Source of the DNA: Microcella alkalica | Lineage (GTDB): Bacteria; Actinomycetota; Actinomycetes; Actinomycetales; Microbacteriaceae | Assembly (NCBI RefSeq): GCF_014595885.1 | Contig: NZ_JABUKC010000002.1 | Location: 434,001 to 498,000 of the forward strand | Direction: 5' to 3' | Length of the DNA: 64,000 nucleotides | Shown: positions 58,648 through 64,000 of the stretch, in pieces | Layout of the letters: every line of letters begins with the position of its first letter | Position numbering within the stretch: the stretch's first letter is position 1 | Program-made: the position numbers and the translations under genes | The notes under the pieces: model-generated | What the model was told of the DNA's origin: nothing | Seen by the model: only the letters and a program-made list of their open reading frames with translations | Database searches by the model: none

Positions 58648-60243
58648 TCAGGCGATCGCGGCGATGAGCGCGGCGACCGCGTCCGCGTCGGCGACGGCGA
58701 GCGTCACGACGGGGCGGCCGTGCTCGGCGAGCACGCGCGCGTCACCGGCGGCCTGCGCCGCGATGAGCTGGCCGAACGTGAACGGGCGCTCGGGGATCTC
58801 CAGGTCGCCGGCAGGCGCGGTGACGATCTGCAGGAAGACGCCGTGCGCGGGGCCGCCCTTGTGGTACTGCCCGGTGGAGTGCAGGAAGCGCGGGCCCCAG
58901 CCGAACGTGACGGGGCGCCCGCTCGCGGCGGCGAGCCGGTGCCGGATCGCCTCGAGCTCCGGGTGCGCGGTGCGGTCGAGGTAGGCGTGCACGGCGATGT
59001 AGCCGTCGGCGGGCACGGCGTTACGCAGGCGCGCGACGGCCTCGGCTGCGGTGGTCGCGCCTTCGAGCAGCGCTGCGGGGCCCGTCACGGCGATGCCGCC
59101 GTCGACGAAGGCCGGCGCGGCCGGCTCGGGGCGGGCATCCAGCAGGCCTCGCGCAGCGATCTTGGCCGACTCGACGTCGGGCTGGTCGAAGGGGTTGATG
59201 CCGAGCAGGATGCCCGCGACGGCGGTCGCGTACTCCCACGTCATGAGCAGCCCGCCCAGCGAGCCGGAGAGCTCGATCTCGCCAGGAGCGACCTCCTCGG
59301 TCGCGCGGGCGCTGCCGACGAGGCGCACGACCTGCACATCGTCGGCGACGGAGCTCAGCTCGGGCGCGTCGGGGCCGACGACAACCGGCAGGATGCCCGT
59401 GCCCTGCTTGCCCGTCGACTCGGCGATGAGCTGCTCGACCCAGTCGCCGAGTCCCACGATGTGGGTGCCGTCGGCGACGATGACGAGCTTGTCGCGGCGC
59501 GGGGAGGTGCCGGCGATCGCGGCGCCGAGCTGCAGCCCGGGGTTGGAGGGGCTGTCGATGGCGAGGGGCGCGAGCGCCGCCTCGGCCTCGTCGAGCAGCT
59601 CGACGATGTCGGCGCCGGCGAGGCCCGAGGGCACGAGCCCGAACGCGGTGAGCGCCGAGTAGCGCCCGCCGACGGTCGGGTCGGCCCGGAAGACGCGGTA
59701 ACCGGCGGCGAGCGAGGCCTGCTCGAGCGGCGACTCGGGGTCGGTGACGACGACGATGCGCTCGGCGGGGTCGATGCCGGCGGCGCGGAAGGCGGCCTCG
59801 AAGGCGCGCTTCTGGCTGTCGGTCTCGACGGTCGAGCCCGACTTCGACGACACGACGACGACGGTCTCGGCGAGACGGTGCTCGAGCACGGAGCGCACCT
59901 GGTGCGGGTCGGTCGAGTCGAGCACGACGAGGTCGGCGCCGACGGTGCGCGTGATGACCTCGGGTGCGAGCGACGACCCGCCCATGCCGCACAGCACGAC
60001 GCGGGTGAGGCCGCGCGCGTGCAGGTCGTCGCGCAGGGCGAGGATCTCGTTCACGAGCGGGCGCGACACCGAGACGGCCTGGGTCCAGCCGAGTCGCTTC
60101 GACGCCTCCTCCTCGGCCTCGGGGCCCCAGAGAGTCGCGTCACCGGCGGTGATGCGGCTCGCGACGAACTGCTCGACGAGCTGCGGCACGACGCGCTCGA
60201 TGGCCTCCCCTGCGGCGCCGCGGGCGCCGATCGTCGCCGTCAT
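58648..60243 (-). CDS. pgi: glucose-6-phosphate isomerase (actinobacterial operon type)
   Basis: The 531-residue protein contains two sugar-isomerase (SIS) folds, with [42 protein letters not shown] and [14 protein letters not shown]. It differs from the E. coli-type Pgi and resembles the isomerase half of the bifunctional transaldolase/Pgi proteins of some bacteria. Its ATG overlaps the tal stop by four bases, the natural precursor arrangement of such a fusion. Placement between tal and zwf links glucose-6-phosphate supply to both pathway branches. Confidence 0.92.
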   Translation of the reverse strand: MTATIGARGAAGEAIERVVPQLVEQFVASRITAGDATLWGPEAEEEASKRLGWTQAVSVSRPLVNEILALRDDLHARGLTRVVLCGMGGSSLAPEVITRTVGADLVVLDSTDPHQVRSVLEHRLAETVVVVSSKSGSTVETDSQKRAFEAAFRAAGIDPAERIVVVTDPESPLEQASLAAGYRVFRADPTVGGRYSALTAFGLVPSGLAGADIVELLDEAEAALAPLAIDSPSNPGLQLGAAIAGTSPRRDKLVIVADGTHIVGLGDWVEQLIAESTGKQGTGILPVVVGPDAPELSSVADDVQVVRLVGSARATEEVAPGEIELSGSLGGLLMTWEYATAVAGILLGINPFDQPDVESAKIAARGLLDARPEPAAPAFVDGGIAVTGPAALLEGATTAAEAVARLRNAVPADGYIAVHAYLDRTAHPELEAIRHRLAAASGRPVTFGWGPRFLHSTGQYHKGGPAHGVFLQIVTAPAGDLEIPERPFTFGQLIAAQAAGDARVLAEHGRPVVTLAVADADAVAALIAAIA

Positions 60244-61349
60244 CGGGCCGCCTCGAGCGCCGCGGTGACGGTGTCGAGCAGCTCGTTCCAGCTGACGATG
60301 AACTTCTCCACGCCCTCCTTCTCCAGCAGCGCGGTCACCTCGGCGATCGAGATGCCGAGCCCCTCGAGCGCCGCGAGCACCTCGCGCGACGCCGCGTACG
60401 AGCCGGTGACCTGGTCGCCCGCGATGACGCCGTGGTCGAACGTGGCCTCGAGCGTCTTCTCGGGCATCGTGTTGACGGTGCTGCCGACGGCGAGCTCGGT
60501 GACATAGAGGGTGTCGGGAAGCGCCGGGTCCTTGACGCCGGTCGAGGCCCACAGCGGCCGCTGCACGTTCGCGCCGGCGTCGAGCAGCGCACGGGCGCGC
60601 TCGCCCGCGAACTGCTGCTCGAAGAGCTCGTAGGCCAGGCGCGCGTTGGCGATGCCCGCCTTGCTCTTGAGCGCGAGCGCCTCGGGCGTGCCGAGGGCGA
60701 CGAGTCGCTTGTCGATCTCGGTGTCGACGCGCGAGACGAAGAACGACGCGACCGAGTGGATCGTCGCGAGGTCGATGCCGGCCTCGCGCGCCTTCTCCAG
60801 GCCCGCGAGGTACGCCTCGATGACCTCCTGGTAGCGCTCGAGGCTGAAGATGAGGGTCACGTTGACGCTGATGCCGGCGCCGATGGTCTCGGTGATCGCC
60901 TCGAGACCCTCGCGCGTGGCAGGGATCTTGATCATCGCGTTGGGCCGGTTGACCTTCGCCCACAGCTGGCGGGCCTGCTCGATGGTGCCAGCCGCGTCGT
61001 GCGCGAGACCCGGCTCGACCTCGATCGACACGCGGCCGTCCTGACCGGCGGTGCTCGCATAGATCGGGGCGAAGATGTCGCTTGCCGCGGCGACGTCGTC
61101 CGTGGTGATCTCGAAGACCGCGTCGGTCACGTCGACGCCGGCCGCCGCGAGGTCGCGGATCTGCGCGTCGTAGGTGGTGCCCGTGGCCAGCGCCGCGGCG
61201 AAGATCGTCGGGTTCGTGGTGACGCCGACGACGTCGCGCGTCTCGATGAGCGAGGCGAGCGCGCCCGAGGTGATGCGGTCGCGCGACAGATCGTCGAGCC
61301 AGATGCTGACGCCAAGCGCGCTGAGCTGGGCGGTGGGGGTGGAGCTCAT
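60240..61349 (-). CDS. tal: transaldolase
   Basis: The 369-residue class I aldolase moves dihydroxyacetone units between sugar phosphates. The Schiff-base lysine is in [34 protein letters not shown] and [13 protein letters not shown] are also conserved in the long actinobacterial form. GAGAGGA precedes the ATG. It lies 73 bases after tkt, and its stop overlaps the start of pgi. Confidence 0.97.
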   Translation of the reverse strand: MSSTPTAQLSALGVSIWLDDLSRDRITSGALASLIETRDVVGVTTNPTIFAAALATGTTYDAQIRDLAAAGVDVTDAVFEITTDDVAAASDIFAPIYASTAGQDGRVSIEVEPGLAHDAAGTIEQARQLWAKVNRPNAMIKIPATREGLEAITETIGAGISVNVTLIFSLERYQEVIEAYLAGLEKAREAGIDLATIHSVASFFVSRVDTEIDKRLVALGTPEALALKSKAGIANARLAYELFEQQFAGERARALLDAGANVQRPLWASTGVKDPALPDTLYVTELAVGSTVNTMPEKTLEATFDHGVIAGDQVTGSYAASREVLAALEGLGISIAEVTALLEKEGVEKFIVSWNELLDTVTAALEAAR

Positions 61350-61422
61350 GATGGTCCTCTCGGTGCCCGCCGGGGGGGCGAGCGGATGCGGTGGTGGCGG
61401 TGAGGGGGAAGGGGGGCGTCGC

Positions 61423-63516
61423 CTAGGCGGCGGCGATCGACTCGAGCGCCGCGGCGACGGCGGCCTCGGCCGTGATGCCGAACTCGCGGAAGAGCGTCTG
61501 GTAGTCGGCGGATGCTCCGAAGTGCTCGATCGACACGGCCCGGCCGCGCGAGCCCAGGTAGCGGTGCCACGAGAGCGCCACGCCGGCCTCGATCGACACG
61601 CGCGCGGTCAGGGAGCTCGGCAGCACCGACTCGCGGTACTCGGCGCTCTGCTCCTCGAACCACTCCAGGCAGGGCGCCGACACGACGCGGGCGTGCACAC
61701 CTTGGGCGGCGAGCTGCTCGCGCGCGGCGAGCGCGACCTGCACCTCGGAGCCCGTGGCAATGAGCACGACGTCGGGAGAGCCGTTCGCGGCCTCGGCGAG
61801 CACGTAGGCGCCGCGGGCGACGTGGTGCGCGGCGGCCAGGACGTCGCCCGAGGCGGCGTCATCCCCGCGCTCGAAGACCGGCACGTTCTGACGGGTCAGC
61901 GCGATGCCGGTGGGCCGGTCGTTGCGCTCGAGCACGGTCTTCCAGGCCCAGGCGGTCTCGTTGGCGTCGGCGGGGCGCACGACCTCCAAGCCTGGGATCG
62001 CCCGCAGCGAGGCGAGCTGCTCGATCGGCTGGTGCGTGGGGCCGTCCTCGCCGAGGGCGACCGAGTCGTGCGTCCAGACGTAGGTGACCGGCACGCGCAT
62101 GAGGGCAGCGAGGCGCACGGCGGGGCGCATGTAGTCGCTGAAGATGAGGAAGGTGCCGCCGAACACGCGCGTGCGGCCGTGCAGCGCGATGCCGTTGAGG
62201 ATCGCGCCCATCGCGTGCTCGCGGATGCCGAAGTGCAGGATGCGGCCGTACGGGTTCGCCTGCCACTCGTGCGTGGAGTGCTCGGCAGGCGCGAACGAGC
62301 CGCCGCCGGCGATCGTCGTGAGGTTCGACTCGGCGAGGTCGGCCGAGCCGCCCCAGAACTCCGGCAGCACGCCGGCGATCGCGTTGATGACCTTGCCGCT
62401 CGCGGCACGGGTCGACACGCTCGTGCCGCCCTCGAAGACGGGCAGCGCCTGTTCGAGGCCCTCGGGCAGCTCGCCGGCGAGCATCCGGTCCAGCAGCGCC
62501 TTGCGCTCGGGGTTCGCGGCCGCCCACGCGTCGAAGCGCGCCTGCCAGGCCGCACGACGCTCGGCGCCGCGCTCGACCGCCTTGCGCGTGTGGGCGATGA
62601 CCTCGTCGGCGACGACGAACGACTGCTCGGGGTCGAAGCCCATGACGCGCTTCGTCGCGGCGAGCTCGTCCGCGCCGAGCGCCGAGCCGTGGATCTTGCC
62701 CGTGTTCTGCTTCGTCGGCGCGGGCCAGCCGATGATCGTCTTGAGGATGATGATGCTCGGCTTGTCGGTCTCGGCCTTCGCGGCCTCGAGCGCGGCGTGC
62801 AGCGCGTGCACATCCTCGACGTACTCGCCCGTCCTCTTCCAGTCGACCGTCTGCACGTGCCAGCCGTAGGCGGCGTACCGCGCGGCGACGTCCTCGGTGA
62901 AGGCGATGTCGGTGTCGTCCTCGATCGAGATCTGGTTCGAGTCGTAGATGACGACGAGGTTGCCGAGCTGCTGGTGGCCGGCGAGCGAGCCCGCCTCGGC
63001 CGTCACGCCCTCCTGCAGGTCGCCGTCGCCGGCGATGACGTAGACGTGGTGGTCGAAGACGCTCTCGCCCGCGGGGGTCTCCGGGTCGAGCAGACCGCGC
63101 TCGAAGCGCGCGGCGTAGGCGAAGCCGACGGCCGAGGCGAGGCCCTGGCCGAGCGGCCCGGTCGTGATCTCGACGCCATCGGTGTGGCCGTACTCGGGGT
63201 GGCCGGGGGTCTTCGAGCCCCACGTGCGCAGCGCCTTGAGGTCGTCGAGCTCGAGGCCGTAGCCGCCGAGGTAGAGCTGCACGTACTGCGTCAGCGAGCT
63301 GTGGCCCGCGGAGAGGATGAACCGGTCGCGCCCGAGCCACTGCGGGTCGCTCGGGTCGTGCTGCATGACCTTCTGGTGCAGGAGGTAGGCGACGGGCGCG
63401 AGGCTCATGGCCGTGCCGGGGTGGCCGTTGCCGACCTTCTCGACGGCGTCGGCGGCGAGCAGCCGCGCGGTGTCGACGGCGGCGGCGTCGATCTCGTCCC
63501 AGTGGAGCTCGGTCAT
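61423..63516 (-). CDS. tkt: transketolase
   Basis: The 697-residue thiamine-diphosphate enzyme swaps two-carbon units among sugar phosphates. [19 protein letters not shown], the thiamine motif [19 protein letters not shown] ending near [12 protein letters not shown], and [20 protein letters not shown] are intact. The ATG at 63516 fits the family start ([20 protein letters not shown]); longer in-frame starts would only add unrelated sequence. It is the first gene of the leftward pentose phosphate operon and diverges from ctaB. Confidence 0.97.
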   Translation of the reverse strand: MTELHWDEIDAAAVDTARLLAADAVEKVGNGHPGTAMSLAPVAYLLHQKVMQHDPSDPQWLGRDRFILSAGHSSLTQYVQLYLGGYGLELDDLKALRTWGSKTPGHPEYGHTDGVEITTGPLGQGLASAVGFAYAARFERGLLDPETPAGESVFDHHVYVIAGDGDLQEGVTAEAGSLAGHQQLGNLVVIYDSNQISIEDDTDIAFTEDVAARYAAYGWHVQTVDWKRTGEYVEDVHALHAALEAAKAETDKPSIIILKTIIGWPAPTKQNTGKIHGSALGADELAATKRVMGFDPEQSFVVADEVIAHTRKAVERGAERRAAWQARFDAWAAANPERKALLDRMLAGELPEGLEQALPVFEGGTSVSTRAASGKVINAIAGVLPEFWGGSADLAESNLTTIAGGGSFAPAEHSTHEWQANPYGRILHFGIREHAMGAILNGIALHGRTRVFGGTFLIFSDYMRPAVRLAALMRVPVTYVWTHDSVALGEDGPTHQPIEQLASLRAIPGLEVVRPADANETAWAWKTVLERNDRPTGIALTRQNVPVFERGDDAASGDVLAAAHHVARGAYVLAEAANGSPDVVLIATGSEVQVALAAREQLAAQGVHARVVSAPCLEWFEEQSAEYRESVLPSSLTARVSIEAGVALSWHRYLGSRGRAVSIEHFGASADYQTLFREFGITAEAAVAAALESIAAA

Positions 63517-63672
63517 GCGGGGGTACGGCCCTTTCTCGAATGGTGCCCGGCGCGCGGGCATGAGGCTCTTGCCCAGATCACCCTTGATCGAGACCGCGGC
63601 CTGCTCGGGCTCCCGAGGGGGATCGGGCGCCCCCGTTTCGAGAGACGGACGTGGCGGCGGACAAGCCTCCCC

Positions 63673-63678
63673 AGTATA
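63673..63678 (-). promoter_or_regulatory. -10 element of the pentose phosphate operon
   Basis: On the complementary strand TATACT (63678 to 63673) is the closest match to TATAAT in the window. Transcription from about 63666 gives tkt a leader of around 150 bases. A -35 box is not clear. The 262-base space between tkt and ctaB otherwise holds only the opposite ctaB promoter. Confidence 0.5.
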
Positions 63679-63741
63679 AGAGCGCGCTGGGAGGACGGGC
63701 ACCAGGGCTGCCCGCCGGAGGGGGCGGCTCCGGGCCTCGCG

Positions 63742-63747
63742 TAGACT
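63742..63747 (+). promoter_or_regulatory. candidate -10 element for ctaB
   Basis: TAGACT lies 31 bases before the ctaB ATG, giving a leader of about 25 bases with GAGGAG as ribosome binding site. Confidence 0.5.
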
Positions 63748-63778
63748 GGAGGGAGGCACGCCCGCAGAACGAGGAGTC

Positions 63779-64000
63779 ATGGACACAGCGCTGGATCAGC
63801 CCGTCGTCGCCCGGCGCCCGACCCTCCGCCGCACCCTCGCCGCCTACGTCGCCCTCATGAAGCTGCGCGTCGTCGAGCTGCTGCTCGTCACGACCGCCCC
63901 CGTCATGGTGCTCGCCGAGGGCGGCCTGCCCGACCCGTGGCTCGTGATCGCGACCCTCATCGGCGGCACGCTCTCGGCCGGCAGCGCGAACGCGTTCAAC
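63779..64000 (+). CDS. ctaB: protoheme IX farnesyltransferase, N-terminal part (partial)
   Basis: The first 74 codons are in the window. After a short Arg-rich head, VALMKLRVVELLLVTTAPVM begins the first membrane helix, and LIATLIGGTLSAGSANAFN (approximate family core GG.L..GSAN..N) starts the second. This matches the UbiA-type enzyme that farnesylates haem b to haem o for cytochrome c oxidase. Divergence from tkt is the standard actinobacterial arrangement. The active-site Asp motifs lie mainly beyond the window. Confidence 0.92.
   Translation, partial: MDTALDQPVVARRPTLRRTLAAYVALMKLRVVELLLVTTAPVMVLAEGGLPDPWLVIATLIGGTLSAGSANAFN

Noticed and set aside
57235-60507. A 1090-codon plus-strand frame opposite zwf-pgi-tal
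   Set aside because: A shadow of three well-supported minus-strand genes, with low-complexity composition.

Overview
The window is a very GC-rich, tightly packed stretch of housekeeping chromosome from an actinobacterium. Gene order points to the family Microbacteriaceae (order Micrococcales). Supporting signs are the pyrC / PH-like membrane protein / carAB / pyrF run, an mIHF-type DNA-binding domain fused to guanylate kinase, the actinobacterial proteins RbpA, WhiA, OpcA and PdtaR, a TIGR02234-type membrane protein in the trp cluster, and a tkt-tal-pgi-zwf-opcA-pgl operon divergent from ctaB. The genus cannot be fixed from the sequence alone. There are no insertion sequences, prophage genes, CRISPR arrays or rRNA genes, and no gap over 300 bases lacks a gene.

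Layout. (1) 1-14960: a long rightward operon-like run covering pyrimidine synthesis (pyrC end, carA, carB, pyrF), an mIHF-Gmk fusion, rpoZ, coaBC, metK, a helicase-degenerate priA, fmt, rsmB and rpe, mostly with 4-base ATGA/GTGA overlaps. (2) 15007-23055: an FKBP prolyl isomerase, then hisE-hisG-hisF-hisI running directly into trpE, two small membrane proteins and trpC-trpB-trpA. (3) 23096-31861: lgt, glutamate synthase gltBD, pyruvate kinase and a strong terminator. (4) 31907-34079: a leftward charged-headed membrane protein, tRNA-Leu(CAA), the ANTAR regulator PdtaR, a short tandem repeat and a hotdog thioesterase. (5) 34158-40858: polA, a DUF885 metalloprotein, rpsA and a DUF4126 membrane protein. 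(6) 40932-50580: coaE, the complete nucleotide excision repair set uvrB-uvrA-uvrC, rapZ and whiA. (7) 50724-55201: sodA, gap-pgk-tpiA, secG and rbpA. (8) 55302-63516: a leftward pentose phosphate operon. (9) 63779-64000: the start of ctaB.

The most informative signal is in the promoters. Hexamers of the form TAGRCT/TAGGGT/TAGAAT sit just upstream of many genes. At polA, uvrB, uvrA, coaE, pdtaR and the DUF885 gene they lie exactly 6-7 bases before the start codon, which predicts leaderless mRNAs. In six places the TAG of the hexamer is also the stop codon of the preceding gene. At polA, uvrB and uvrA the hexamer is preceded, at an identical 8-base spacing, by TGTCGGAG or TGTCGGGG. This closely matches the RecA-independent (PafBC-type) DNA-damage promoter known from mycobacteria, so the sequence suggests a small DNA-repair regulon in this window. 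This is a reading of the sequence and has not been tested.
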